This document shows, one piece after another, positions 34,476 to 43,454 of a stretch of DNA of 64,000 nt. The number at the start of each line of letters is the position of its first letter. Within the stretch, counting starts at the first letter, position 1. The notes under the pieces are model-generated. The model did not search any database. It saw only the letters and a list, made by a program, of their open reading frames with translations, and was not told the origin of the DNA. The translations under genes and the position numbers were made by a program. This DNA comes from Paenibacillus sp. MAHUQ-63 (GTDB lineage: Bacteria; Bacillota; Bacilli; Paenibacillales; NBRC-103111), in the NCBI RefSeq assembly GCF_028765165.1, contig NZ_JARADB010000001.1:1302001-1366000 (forward strand), written 5' to 3'.

Positions 34476-34489
34476 GCTTCGGTTCAACT

Positions 34490-34528
34490 AAAGAAAACCG
34501 TCAGGGAAGCCCACTGACGGTTTTCTTT
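34490..34528 (-). terminator. Bidirectional intrinsic terminator of the MerR gene
   Basis: Perfect 15-bp arms AAAGAAAACCGTCAG and CTGACGGTTTTCTTT with a 9-base loop; the distal T-rich arm serves as the U-tract in both directions. Its arm overlaps the MerR stop codon. Confidence 0.85.
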
Positions 34529-34952
34529 AATCTGCCAAACTATCCAGCACAGCCTGCAAACGCTGGTAGCGAAGCTCCGTGGTCTTGCGGAATTCCGCAA
34601 TTTTGGCAAGCTTCTGATCCATGAGCTCAAGCTGGTTCTGGACGATTTGCCGCATCTCCAGCAGCTCCTGTCTCTTCAGTGCTTTGTCTTCCGTTTGCAA
34701 ATAGCCCTGGCGGTGCGCGTTAAGCTTCCTGCTTATGGCCACGAACTCCTGAATCTCTTGGAGCGAGAAGCCCAACACATCGCGGGCGTTCACAATTTGC
34801 TTCAATTGTTCAATGTGCTCGCGGGCATATAGACGGGTCCCGCCTTCGCTCCGTTCAGGTGCTTCAAGCAAGCCAAGCTCTTCATAATAACGAATCGTCC
34901 GCTTCGTCAACCCAACCTCTTTGGCGACGTCGTCGATCTTATATTTGGTCAA
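34527..34952 (-). CDS. MerR-family transcriptional regulator
   Basis: 141 residues from a TTG start with AGGGGGCG upstream. The N-terminal winged helix is typical (YKIDDVAKEVGLTKRTIRYYEELGLL) with the RLYAREHIEQLKQI wing, followed by a long coiled-coil dimerisation helix (ELMDQKLAKIAEFRKTTELRY). No Cys or other metal-binding residue is visible, so it is not a metal sensor of the classic type. No target gene is obvious nearby. Confidence 0.9.
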   Translation of the reverse strand: MTKYKIDDVAKEVGLTKRTIRYYEELGLLEAPERSEGGTRLYAREHIEQLKQIVNARDVLGFSLQEIQEFVAISRKLNAHRQGYLQTEDKALKRQELLEMRQIVQNQLELMDQKLAKIAEFRKTTELRYQRLQAVLDSLAD

Positions 34953-35060
34953 ACCGTTCGCCCCCTAGCGAGAAATGCCCAAGCTTTCTCATCTATTGTA
35001 GCAGACCTGCGGACGACAATAAAATACAGCCCCTTGCGCTTCCCCCGCCATCACGCACGC

Positions 35061-37502
35061 TCAAGCCGGCGTAATAAAAACATCCTGCTCCCCGGCCTTG
35101 CAGGCGCGTGACATATAAAGCCGCTCGAACTGATCGGCAGGTACGGGAACAGCAAGCCAATAACCTTGGGCATACCGGCACCCGTGCTTTTTCAAATACG
35201 CCAATTGCTCGTCCGACTCCACACCTTCAGCTACCGCTTCCAGCTTCAAATTACCGGCAACCGCGATCGCCGCCTCAAGGAAAGAAGGATCAGGCTCCGG
35301 ACCGGTGAGTCGATGTATGAACGATTTGTCAATCTTGATGGCATGAAACGGCAATTTGCGCAAATAACGGATGGAAGCGTGACCTGTGCCGAAATCGTCG
35401 ATTGACAGCCTCACCCCCATCCCGGCAAGCGCCTCAAGCTTCTCCAGCATGCCTTCAGAATCGAAGCTCTGATTCTCTTTGATTTCGAGCTCCAGGTAAT
35501 GAGGCTCCAGCCCGCTTCGCCGCAAAACATCGTGCACGGTCCCAACGAAGTGATCCTGTTCCAGCTGAATCGATGATAGGTTGACCGCAATCGGAATACG
35601 CTCCAAGCCAGCGTTATGCCAGATTTTCAATTGCCGAACGGCGGTCTGCAGCACCCAACCACCAATTTCGTTGATTTGCCGGGACTCCTCCGCCACAGGA
35701 ATGAACTGCAGCGGTGAAACGCGGCCCAGCAGCTTGTTGTCCCACCTTAATAGTGCTTCTATACCCGCAATATCGCCCGTACGGAGATCGAACTTCGGCT
35801 GATACACGAGGCTGAACTCCTGTCCCACGAAGGCTTGGCTTAGCTGCCGTACGATCTCGGCGGATTGAGATAATCTTTGCTTAATATCCTGATTGAAAAA
35901 TTGGTAATTGTTCCGCCCCTGCTCCTTAGCCGCGTACATGGCATAGTCAGCGCTGCGCAGCAGCTGCTCCGGCGATTCCCCGTCAGACGGGTACAAGGAG
36001 ATGCCGATATTCGTCGATACGAAGATCTCGCCGCTGCCGATCCGCATGGGAGCTTCCAGCCGACCCACGATTTGTTGGACTTGCTTGGTCACAGCCTCCA
36101 TCTCTCCCGTCGGTCCCACAGGCAGTAAAATGACAAATTCATCCCCGCTAAGCCTGGAAGTGGACCCTCCGGCCGGCAGGCCATTGGCAATCAGAGCCGA
36201 AAACTGCTGCAGAACCTGGTCGCCAGTCTGATGGCCCAAGGAATCGTTGATCCCTTTGAACCTGTAAATATCCAGGAACAGCACGGCCAAGCTCCGATGT
36301 TGACTTCTGGCTTGCTCCAAGCCGGCTTCGATGAGCTGATTAAACTGATTGCGGTTCGGAAGTCCCGTCAAATGATCATAATAAGCCAGCCGCTGAATGA
36401 GCTCCTCGGACTTTTTCCTTTCGGTCAGATCGCGCAAGTAGGCCGTGTATATCATTTCCCCCTCATTAACGAGGCTCGTTATAATAATCTCTACTGGAAA
36501 CGGAGTCCTGTCGGCCCGGTAAGCCGTCACTTCAAAGCGTTTGCCGATGATCGTCTCGGCCAGCTGGGTCAGCTGCCTGTATAGAGAAGCGGCTTCCTCC
36601 CCGTCTTGGTCAATTAGAAAGAGCAAATCGAAAATCGTACGATGAATCGCCTCGCTGCGCGTATACCCGAAAATAGCTTCCGCCGCGGGATTAAATTCAA
36701 TGATCCGGCCTTGCGATTTGAACATGAGGATACCGTCAATCGCCGACTCCAGAATCGATGCCTTGAGCGCAATCTGCTCCGCCAACCGCCGATCGGCCGA
36801 CAAGGAGCTGATGAAGCTCACCGCGAAAATCAGAATCGTACCGAAGGCTACGTACATGGCCACTACAAAGAAATCCATGCTGGTTCCGTGCGCGCCGCCG
36901 GAATGATAGCCTTCCGGGAATGTCATGACAGCTGCAGACATCCCCATATAGTGCATCCCGGTAATGGCGACCGCCATAATGAAGCCGCTGAACGCAATGT
37001 TCTGGCTCCTCTTGAATAAGGCATGCAGCGAAGTTACAGCCGCCCATACGGCGATGAGAATCGACAAAGCGAGCTGCAGCGGATGATAGCTTATGCTGAT
37101 CTGCTGCAAAGCGGCCATGCCGATATAATGCATCCCGCTGATCGCCAGCCCCATCGAAGTCCCGCCGATGATAAGCCTGGCGCGGGAATATGTGCCCAGG
37201 AACGTCACGGCAAATCCGATGAGCGTACCCGCGATCGCCACTGCAATAGAGGCGCTTACGATCCGGATATCGTAGGTCACCCCAGCAGGCAATTGATACG
37301 CCAGCATGGCGATGAAGTGCATCGACCATATACCCACACCCATAACGCCCGCACTGCAGATCAACCAGCTTGTCCGCTGCCATCCGTCGGTAGACAAAAC
37401 TTTGCGCGCGAGGTTCAACGCCGTGAAGGAGGCGAGCAGCGCTATGCTGAACGAGAGGAGAACAAGGACGACATTATAGCTTTCCGTAATCGTATGATGC
37501 AT
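35061..37502 (-). CDS. MHYT-PAS-GGDEF-EAL membrane signalling protein (c-di-GMP turnover)
   Basis: 813 residues from the ATG at 37502 (TGAGG upstream). The N-terminal seven-helix sensor carries three MHYT-type motifs (WSMHFIAM, SGMHYIGM, TGMHYMGM) that may bind copper and sense a gas or redox state. A PAS domain follows (about 250-370), then GGDEF with SGDEF near residue 452, then EAL (IEALLRWDN, DDFGTGHASIRYL, AVAEGVES). Both catalytic signatures look mostly intact, although the usual ELTE/ELTES segment is ELEIKENQ. It could make or break c-di-GMP. It lies next to a riboswitch that reads c-di-GMP. Confidence 0.92.
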   Translation of the reverse strand: MHHTITESYNVVLVLLSFSIALLASFTALNLARKVLSTDGWQRTSWLICSAGVMGVGIWSMHFIAMLAYQLPAGVTYDIRIVSASIAVAIAGTLIGFAVTFLGTYSRARLIIGGTSMGLAISGMHYIGMAALQQISISYHPLQLALSILIAVWAAVTSLHALFKRSQNIAFSGFIMAVAITGMHYMGMSAAVMTFPEGYHSGGAHGTSMDFFVVAMYVAFGTILIFAVSFISSLSADRRLAEQIALKASILESAIDGILMFKSQGRIIEFNPAAEAIFGYTRSEAIHRTIFDLLFLIDQDGEEAASLYRQLTQLAETIIGKRFEVTAYRADRTPFPVEIIITSLVNEGEMIYTAYLRDLTERKKSEELIQRLAYYDHLTGLPNRNQFNQLIEAGLEQARSQHRSLAVLFLDIYRFKGINDSLGHQTGDQVLQQFSALIANGLPAGGSTSRLSGDEFVILLPVGPTGEMEAVTKQVQQIVGRLEAPMRIGSGEIFVSTNIGISLYPSDGESPEQLLRSADYAMYAAKEQGRNNYQFFNQDIKQRLSQSAEIVRQLSQAFVGQEFSLVYQPKFDLRTGDIAGIEALLRWDNKLLGRVSPLQFIPVAEESRQINEIGGWVLQTAVRQLKIWHNAGLERIPIAVNLSSIQLEQDHFVGTVHDVLRRSGLEPHYLELEIKENQSFDSEGMLEKLEALAGMGVRLSIDDFGTGHASIRYLRKLPFHAIKIDKSFIHRLTGPEPDPSFLEAAIAVAGNLKLEAVAEGVESDEQLAYLKKHGCRYAQGYWLAVPVPADQFERLYMSRACKAGEQDVFITPA

Positions 37503-37650
37503 AGACAAGCCTCATTTCGTTATTACTGTAAGGAGAATGTGATCTTCGCCGTATGCACGATCTCATTCAATTGATCACTATGCCCCTCGAGTTTGTCGGC
37601 CGGCTTCGATGTTCGGTGAATGACATGACCTGATCCTGTTCGTCGGTTCG

Positions 37651-38175
37651 TTAACTTACATGTTTCACATTGTCGGCTAATTGTACCGAGAGGACGGATA
37701 TTGTGTGCGAGAGACTCTCTACAATCGACCTCACGGTTTGCTGAAGCTTCAGATTCTGCTGATCTTCGAATAGCGCCGCAGCTTTTCGGTTGGCCATAAT
37801 TTGATAGATCAAGGCCCCAATAAAACAAGATGACGAAAATCAAGTGAATCGCTACCATCGAGAAAGCGTACTTCCCGGAGAGCCACACACCAGTTCAGGA
37901 AATAACACGAATCCCGCGAGATGTTGAACGGCAATAAGAATGGCCAGGACCATGAAAATTGAAAAATGATACTCAAATATCCCCTTGCCTCCGGCGATGA
38001 TCGACATGCTGCACATGGTTAGCGAAAGCGTATGAATCATCGGAATCCAGGCATTCACCGCGTGCAGACGGGACAATATCAAGCCGATAATGACGAGCAG
38101 GATCGGGATGGCGATAAAGAAATCAAGCAGCATGGAAGCGTCAGTTATGACTTCGTGCTGCATAAGCTCTTTCAA
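37651..38175 (-). pseudogene. Broken chemoreceptor (methyl-accepting chemotaxis protein) N-terminal remnant
   Basis: Three frames together read like one membrane chemoreceptor start: hydrophobic helices in frame one from a TTG at 38175 to about 37890 (YHFSIFMVLAILIAVQHLAGF), continued by SGKYAFSMVAIHLIFVILF in a second frame and by MANRKAAALFEDQQNLKLQQ...LADNVKHVS in a third, which meets a stop at 37651. At least two frameshifts and loss of the whole methylation and signalling region make it inactive. It retains a c-di-GMP-I riboswitch leader. Confidence 0.72.
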
Positions 38176-38210
38176 ACAAAAGCCCCCCTGGATGGATTAT
38201 CCAATGGTTA

Positions 38211-38245
38211 ATAAAGAAAAGACCACCCCGAATACAGGATGGTCT
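38211..38245 (-). terminator. Terminator downstream of the c-di-GMP riboswitch (expression platform)
   Basis: On the minus strand AGACCATCC and GGGTGGTCT (one G-U pair) flank a 7-base loop and are followed by TTTTCTTTAT. It starts four bases after the aptamer's P1 stem, so it is probably the regulated terminator. Confidence 0.8.
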
Positions 38246-38249
38246 CTCC

Positions 38250-38353
38250 CTACCCGGTAACCTGTCAACCATAGCATACAGTGAAATGGTATGCCTTAGG
38301 CCACGGCTTTGCGTCTCATTGTTTCCAATGATTTGCCTTTATCAATCTGGTAG
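38250..38353 (-). ncRNA. Cyclic di-GMP-I (GEMM) riboswitch aptamer
   Basis: The transcribed strand has the GEMM-I core in order: AAAGGCAAATCATTG, a GAAA tetraloop closing a CATTG/CAATG stem, GAGACGCAAAGCC, GGCCTAAGG, a second stem GCATAC/GTATGC (38294-38274) for the tetraloop receptor, and GGTTACCG. P1 is CTACC/GGTAG (38353-38349 and 38254-38250). A -10 TATAAT at 38395-38390 would start the leader near 38383. The downstream gene is now a chemoreceptor pseudogene. Whether the ligand turns expression on or off cannot be told by eye. Confidence 0.9.
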
Positions 38354-38389
38354 TATCTAATTGTTTCCGTCTTCATACAGTCTGTTCTT

Positions 38390-38395
38390 ATTATA
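38390..38395 (-). promoter_or_regulatory. -10 box of the riboswitch transcript
   Basis: TATAAT on the minus strand, with a poor -35 (GTACAG at 17 bases). The stretch 38396-38529 up to the adenine deaminase stop is AT-rich and shows nothing else I can support. Confidence 0.45.
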
Positions 38396-38529
38396 GTTCG
38401 CAAAAAAATTAACTGTACATAGCAATAATTGCTGCATGGTGTCGAATTCAATAAAATTCCGATAAGAATTGCATAATTTTTACTTATCAGACTTAACTTG
38501 TGGTATAATTCCGGGTTTGGCCTCTTCGG

Positions 38530-40329
38530 TCATTCCCCTATTTCCGTTTCTATCAGCGCAAACTGTGTAACATCTGCGATGCCGCGGTTCGTTATGCGAA
38601 TTTCAGGGATAACCGGCAGTGCAATCAGCGAGAACGTCATGAACGGAGCATGGAGCGGACAACCCAGCTGCTTCCAGGCCAATTCCAGCTCGGCGACTTC
38701 TTGCACAACCTCTTGTAACGATTTATCAGACATCAGGCCTGCGATCGCCATCGGTACTTGAGCCAGCACCTTGCCGTCTTCGACGACGATCATACCGCCC
38801 CCGATTCTCACAAGTTCATTGGCTGCGAAAGCCATATCGTTCTCATCCACACCCATCACGATTAAGTTATGGCTGTCATGAGCCACCGTTGAAGCGACCG
38901 CACCCGACTTCAGCCCGAAGCCATGCGCGAAGCCAAGCGCAAGCTGACCTGTCCCGCGGTGCCGCTCTATACAGGCAAGCCGAATGATATCTTGGCCGGG
39001 GTCCGGCTGGATAATGCCTTGTTCAACCTTTAGCGAAGCCGTCATTTTCGCCGTGCGGGCATTATTCTCGATAGCCCCGATAACATGGACTCGCGTCCGC
39101 TCCCCTTGATACCGGCTCGCAAGGCGGAAATCCTCCGCTGCCAGCGCACGCTTCACATGCATTGAATGGAGAATTTGCTCCGGATATGTGTAGACAGGGA
39201 ACTCGGCTGCAAGCCGGCCGTTCTCATAGATGACGGTCCCATCCGTTATCACTACAGCCGGTTCAACCTTGTACAGATCATCCAACAGCACAATGTCCGC
39301 ACATTTGCCCGGCGTAATACTGCCTAAATCCTTCTCCAGATTGAAATAGCGCGCCACATTGATCGTTACCATTTGGATCGCGGTCACCGGGTCGACACCC
39401 TCCTCGATCGCGCGGCGCACGACGTGGTTGAGATGACCCTGCTCCACAAGTGTCTGCGGGCTTACATCATCCGTCACCAGCGAGATATTGGAGGTGTTCA
39501 CCTTATCCTCGGTGACGACTTTGATGACTTCCTTGACATCATGCCATGCCGAGCCTTCGCGGATCATCAGATGCATGCCCATGCGCACCTTATGCAGCCC
39601 TTGCTCCCGCGTGACCGTTTCATGATCGGAAGTCACGCCCGAAGCGATATAGGCTTGCAGCATGCGGTCATCCTCGCTGGGGAAATGTCCCGTGACCGTC
39701 TTGCCGCTAAGGATGGTGGCCTCGATTTCTCCGCACATGGTGGGATCGCCGTACACGACACCCGGGAAATTCATCACTTCGCCAAGTCCGACGACTTGAT
39801 CCCATTTCAGACCCGCCTCAATATCCGCTACACCCAAGCTTGCTCCGGCATCCTCCAAGTCCGTTGTAGCGGGTACGCAGGACGGGAAGGTCGTAAACAC
39901 CTTAAGCGGAAGTCCCTGCCCCTCTTCATGCATCAACCGCACTCCTTCTACCCCGCACACATTGGCAATCTCATGCGGATCCATGAAGATGCCCGTCGTT
40001 CCCTTGGCGAGCGCCGCTTTGGCGAACTCGGTTACCGAGAGCATCGTGCTTTCGACATGCATATGTCCGTCCAAAAAGCCGGGAACGATGTACTTGCCGC
40101 CGGCATCGATCATAACGGTTTGCTCGCCAATCGTATGATCGGCGTTTCCGATATAGGCGATTCGCCCGGCGGCGATCGCAACGTCCATATTCGCTAGCAA
40201 TTCTCCCGAATACACATTCACGAGCGTTCCGTTCTTGATAACCGTATCCGCGAACGCATGACCCATTGCGACCTTCGCTAGCTGCCGGCTTACATCCACT
40301 AATCGACTTCTTCGATTGTATCTCATCAT
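38530..40329 (-). CDS. ade: Adenine deaminase
   Basis: 599 residues of the amidohydrolase superfamily that convert adenine to hypoxanthine and ammonia for purine salvage. Signatures are the metal-binding GFLDGHMHVESTM near residue 86, FMDPHEIANVCG, GHFPSEDDRMLQAYIASG, SDHETVT, and SLVTDDVSPQTL with the catalytic Asp; length is normal for the family. The C-terminal domain carries the conserved VASTVAHDSHNLIVMG. It starts with ATG-ATG after AAAGGAGATAACG; a TATAAT lies at 40366-40361 with a poor -35. No purine riboswitch is apparent. It is transcribed alone. Confidence 0.95.
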   Translation of the reverse strand: MMRYNRRSRLVDVSRQLAKVAMGHAFADTVIKNGTLVNVYSGELLANMDVAIAAGRIAYIGNADHTIGEQTVMIDAGGKYIVPGFLDGHMHVESTMLSVTEFAKAALAKGTTGIFMDPHEIANVCGVEGVRLMHEEGQGLPLKVFTTFPSCVPATTDLEDAGASLGVADIEAGLKWDQVVGLGEVMNFPGVVYGDPTMCGEIEATILSGKTVTGHFPSEDDRMLQAYIASGVTSDHETVTREQGLHKVRMGMHLMIREGSAWHDVKEVIKVVTEDKVNTSNISLVTDDVSPQTLVEQGHLNHVVRRAIEEGVDPVTAIQMVTINVARYFNLEKDLGSITPGKCADIVLLDDLYKVEPAVVITDGTVIYENGRLAAEFPVYTYPEQILHSMHVKRALAAEDFRLASRYQGERTRVHVIGAIENNARTAKMTASLKVEQGIIQPDPGQDIIRLACIERHRGTGQLALGFAHGFGLKSGAVASTVAHDSHNLIVMGVDENDMAFAANELVRIGGGMIVVEDGKVLAQVPMAIAGLMSDKSLQEVVQEVAELELAWKQLGCPLHAPFMTFSLIALPVIPEIRITNRGIADVTQFALIETEIGE

Positions 40330-40444
40330 TCGTTATCTCCTTTGAAATATGTCATCTACTATTATAGCCGATCTAGTTAATGATATGGAGCGGGCGCCGC
40401 GCGAATGCCGAGCAGGTATACCGCTTACAGATTCAAGACGTTGA

Positions 40445-40693
40445 ATGAAGATAATGGCATTCGGGCAGGTTAAGGCAGCAGGAGGTGTTACTGTCTTGGA
40501 TGCCGAAGTGACCAAGCCGGACTTATCCCCAGTCCCTATTTGGAGATGCAAGAACAACGAATGTAAGGCATGGATGCGCGAAGAGCTGGCAGCCTCTCCG
40601 TCGCCGGAATGTCCGCTGTGCAAAGGCGGCATGCTGAAGAGCATCAAGCATCTGCCTAAGCTGGTCAAAAAGAAACCGCGAAAAAAACCGTGA
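40445..40693 (+). CDS. YdjO-like small zinc-ribbon protein
   Basis: 82 residues with two CxxxxC/CxxC-type pairs, WRCKNNECKAWMR and PECPLCKGGM, forming a probable zinc ribbon, and a Lys/Arg-rich tail (KKKPRKKP). This matches the YdjO family, annotated as cold-inducible in Bacillus; the molecular role is unknown. A strong terminator follows at once. Confidence 0.82.
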   Translation: MKIMAFGQVKAAGGVTVLDAEVTKPDLSPVPIWRCKNNECKAWMREELAASPSPECPLCKGGMLKSIKHLPKLVKKKPRKKP

Positions 40694-40713
40694 AGCAGCC
40701 CGCTTCACGGTTT
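40683..40713. terminator. Bidirectional terminator between the ydjO-like gene and the acid-sugar operon
   Basis: Perfect 13-bp arms AAAACCGTGAAGC and GCTTCACGGTTTT with a 5-base loop; A- and T-rich flanks suit both directions. It serves the convergent genes ending at 40693 and 40716. Confidence 0.92.
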
Positions 40714-40715
40714 TA

Positions 40716-42176
40716 TTACGATACATAAGCAGCTACCCGTTCGAAAAAGTCCACCCCGCCGACCTGACCGCCCTTCAGCACCAGTTCCAGACCGTCAAAA
40801 CGCGGATTATGGGCATACGCCCGGCAGAGCGGTCCTCCAGGATCCAGCAGCGCCTTGCACTCCAGCGCATAGATGCCGAGCTCTCTCGTCACATACCCCG
40901 AGGTGTCTCCCCCCGCGATCAGAACACGGGGCAAGGCGAGCTCCCTGACGAGCTCGTTCGTGAGAGAACCGAGCGCCATACCCAGCAGACGGCTGCTGTC
41001 CTCGGAGCGGATTCCCCGGGCAGCGAGCGCTTGGCGAGTATGCGCGATACTTGCATCCTCCGGGCCTGTTGCCGAATAGAGGATGACGCTTCTGCCGCCG
41101 GCCAGCTGCTTCGCCGCTTCTTGCCGCAGGGCGGCCATCGCCGCCTCCCGCGATTCCGCGCTCAGCAGCTCCTCCACCGCGACCCGGATGCCTGCGAAGC
41201 CCGCCTCCAGGGCGCACGCGATCTGCGCCCCTGTGACCGGCGAGCAGCTGCCCGAGACGACCAGCAGCGGCGCTGTACCGGAAGCGCCTCCCGGGGGCGT
41301 CTGAGGCACAGGAAGCCCTAAAGGCCCTGAAGGCCCTGCTGTCGCTGCCGCTTCCTGCTGCCATACCGCCCCCAAGGCGTACTCCACGCCCGACGATCCG
41401 ATGACGAACAAGCCGTCCTGCCCGGCCGCCTCCTCCCAGATGAGCCGCCCGGCCGTCTCCAAGCGCCGCTCATCCAGCACGTCGAAGAGAACCATATCCG
41501 GCGCCTCCTGCGCGATAATGCGCTCCAAGCGCTCGCGCACCTCTTCGGCCACGCCATCCTGCGCCAAAATATCCAGCAGCGCGACCCGCAGCTCTGTCTG
41601 CTGAGCCAGATGCCGGCGCAAATCCGCCTCCGCCATCGGCGTGACCGGATGCGCGGACATCGTCGGATGGCGGTCCAGCCGGTGCACGGCGCCACCGGCG
41701 CTGCCGACGCCGCCGGCAGCGAAATGATGGCCGAACAGCGTATACCGGCCCAAGTAAGGACTACCGGCCAGCAGCGGAATATAACGGCCGCCGAACACCT
41801 CGCGTCCGATCTCCGCCGCTTTGCCGATGCTGCCCGTACCGGACGAGGAGTCGAAGGTCGAGCATATTTTGTAATGCACGACGGCAGCTCCAGCCGCCTT
41901 CAAGGTTGTGAATATGGGGCGCAGCTCCCGCTCCATCTCCTCAGGCGTCAGCGACCGTCCGACACCGGCCACGCCGAAGCAGTCGATCTCTTGAAACCTG
42001 GCTTCCAGCAGTTCCTGCGCAGGAGGCTCCAGAAACAGGACCGTTCTAAGCCCTGTCTGAAAAAGCGATTCCAGCACGTCGGTCGAACCCGTGAAGTCGT
42101 CCCCATAATAGCAGAGCGGCCGTCTGGCACGCTTCGCTACAGGCTGCCTTTCCCTAAGATCGTCCTCCCCGCTCAT
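40716..42176 (-). CDS. DUF1537 four-carbon acid-sugar kinase-type protein (3-oxo-isoapionate kinase candidate)
   Basis: 486 residues from the ATG at 42176 (MSGEDDLRERQ), six bases after the RuBisCO-like stop; the longer open frame to 42401 is antisense-like low-complexity sequence. YYGDDFTGSTDVLE near residue 23 and a C-terminal nucleotide-binding segment LIAGGDTSGYVTRELGI are the two signature regions of the DUF1537 kinases. Members phosphorylate erythronate, threonate, 2-oxo-tetronate or, when paired with a RuBisCO-like protein, 3-oxo-isoapionate (OiaK). The pairing here favours the last, by inference. Confidence 0.83.
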   Translation of the reverse strand: MSGEDDLRERQPVAKRARRPLCYYGDDFTGSTDVLESLFQTGLRTVLFLEPPAQELLEARFQEIDCFGVAGVGRSLTPEEMERELRPIFTTLKAAGAAVVHYKICSTFDSSSGTGSIGKAAEIGREVFGGRYIPLLAGSPYLGRYTLFGHHFAAGGVGSAGGAVHRLDRHPTMSAHPVTPMAEADLRRHLAQQTELRVALLDILAQDGVAEEVRERLERIIAQEAPDMVLFDVLDERRLETAGRLIWEEAAGQDGLFVIGSSGVEYALGAVWQQEAAATAGPSGPLGLPVPQTPPGGASGTAPLLVVSGSCSPVTGAQIACALEAGFAGIRVAVEELLSAESREAAMAALRQEAAKQLAGGRSVILYSATGPEDASIAHTRQALAARGIRSEDSSRLLGMALGSLTNELVRELALPRVLIAGGDTSGYVTRELGIYALECKALLDPGGPLCRAYAHNPRFDGLELVLKGGQVGGVDFFERVAAYVS

Positions 42177-42181
42177 CACCC

Positions 42182-43441
42182 TCACACCTTCCCATATTTC
42201 TCGATCGCCCTCCGCAAGGAAGGATGCTGCGCGGCATACGCCTCGAGCGGAATGCCTTGCACCGCCGCCTCCCAGCCCAGCTTCATGCTCTCGAAGCCGG
42301 CCGCCGGCCCGTCGGGGTGGGCCAGCATACCACCGCCGGCCAAGTGCATGACGTCCACCGTTCCCGTTGCCGCATATGTAACCGGCGCCGTTCCCGCCCA
42401 CTGGGCGGAGGATACGACCGGCATCGCCTTATAGCCGCCGAACAGAGGCGCCGTACAAGCTTCAATGGACCGTACGACCGATTCATTGCTCTCATAGAAT
42501 TTACTGTTCAATCCGTTAACGTGCAGCTGATCCGCCCCGGCCAACCGGCAAAGCTTCTGATAAGCCGTAAACTCCATGCCGAGCAGCGGAGAACGGGTCA
42601 TCATTCCCCATTGATTACGATGTCCGTGAATCGGAACTTCGCTGAACGAATTCAAATAGGACAAACCCGAAAGCCCGATGCTCAGGATGCTCACCATCAC
42701 GCAAGTACCGCCCGCCCCTACGACCAAGTCGTGATTGCGGCGCAGCTCGTCATAATCGCCTGTGATATTGAACGCATACATCAGCTTCCTGCCGGTGGCG
42801 TCCGCCGCCCTTTCGACAGCCGCCATGACGGCTTTCACTTTATCCGCTAGCGGCGCATAGGGAGGATTGGCGTTCAGTTCATCATCCTTGATGAAATCCA
42901 TTCCCGCCCGAGCCAGCTTCTCCACCAGCGCCGACAGCTCTTCCATCGACAAGCCGACGCTGGGCTTCACGATCGTCCCGAGAATCGGCCTGTCGTAGAC
43001 GCCCGTCAGCTTCCTCGTCCCTTCAATGCCGAACTTAGGCCCGGGGTAGCGCACGGCGAAAGCTTCCGGCAGCTCCAAATCCAGCAGTCTCAGCCCTGAC
43101 AATTCCTGCAGCTCATACAGATTGCCGGCGACAGCCGACATCAGATTCGGGATCGAGGGCCCGAAGTTGAGCAGCGGGAACGACACGCTCACCCGTCCGC
43201 GGCGGTACTTGCCATCGTGATTCGGCGGCGTTTTGGCACCGGGCAGCGATGGCCGGTCAGCCGGCTCCAACGGCTCGATGCGCTCCACTCTTGCCCCATG
43301 CCGCTCCTTCAGAGCGTCCGTCTCGCCGGGAACCGCGGTGAACGTCCCGGTGGACTGCTCCCCGGCTATACAAGCGGCAGCCTGCTCCAACGAATACGCA
43401 GTTTCCACCAAATAAACAGCCGTTACGCGATCTTGATTCAT
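42182..43441 (-). CDS. RuBisCO-like protein (candidate 3-oxo-isoapionate-4-phosphate decarboxylase)
   Basis: 419 residues of the RuBisCO large-chain superfamily, form IV. Key residues are largely kept: Lys in GTIVKPSVGLS, the carbamylated-Lys motif FIKDDE (about 183-188), a His in IHGHRNQWG and a Lys in loop six (NGLNSKFYES). That suggests enolisation/decarboxylation chemistry rather than CO2 fixation, as there is no small subunit or phosphoribulokinase gene. RuBisCO-like proteins beside DUF1537 kinases are known in D-apionate catabolism (OiaX). It lies 13 bases after the racemase-like gene. Confidence 0.88.
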   Translation of the reverse strand: MNQDRVTAVYLVETAYSLEQAAACIAGEQSTGTFTAVPGETDALKERHGARVERIEPLEPADRPSLPGAKTPPNHDGKYRRGRVSVSFPLLNFGPSIPNLMSAVAGNLYELQELSGLRLLDLELPEAFAVRYPGPKFGIEGTRKLTGVYDRPILGTIVKPSVGLSMEELSALVEKLARAGMDFIKDDELNANPPYAPLADKVKAVMAAVERAADATGRKLMYAFNITGDYDELRRNHDLVVGAGGTCVMVSILSIGLSGLSYLNSFSEVPIHGHRNQWGMMTRSPLLGMEFTAYQKLCRLAGADQLHVNGLNSKFYESNESVVRSIEACTAPLFGGYKAMPVVSSAQWAGTAPVTYAATGTVDVMHLAGGGMLAHPDGPAAGFESMKLGWEAAVQGIPLEAYAAQHPSLRRAIEKYGKV

Positions 43442-43454
43442 TCCGCTTCTCCTC

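Noticed and set aside
37523-37888. A separate 121-codon gene next to the chemoreceptor remnant
   Set aside because: Only its first ~25 residues make sense, as the continuation of the broken chemoreceptor; the remainder is out of frame with the receptor-like sequence ending at 37651.
40330-40440. A purine riboswitch before adenine deaminase
   Set aside because: The leader is short and lacks the conserved junction and loop sequences of purine aptamers; only a -10 box and ribosome binding site are seen.
42177-42401. A 75-residue N-terminal extension of the DUF1537 kinase
   Set aside because: It overlaps the RuBisCO-like gene on the same strand in another frame, is Gly/Arg-rich and unlike the family; the ATG at 42176 fits spacing and family length.
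42182-43441. A true RuBisCO for carbon fixation
   Set aside because: The sequence is short and form-IV-like, and there is no small subunit or phosphoribulokinase gene; it sits beside a DUF1537 kinase in a sugar operon.
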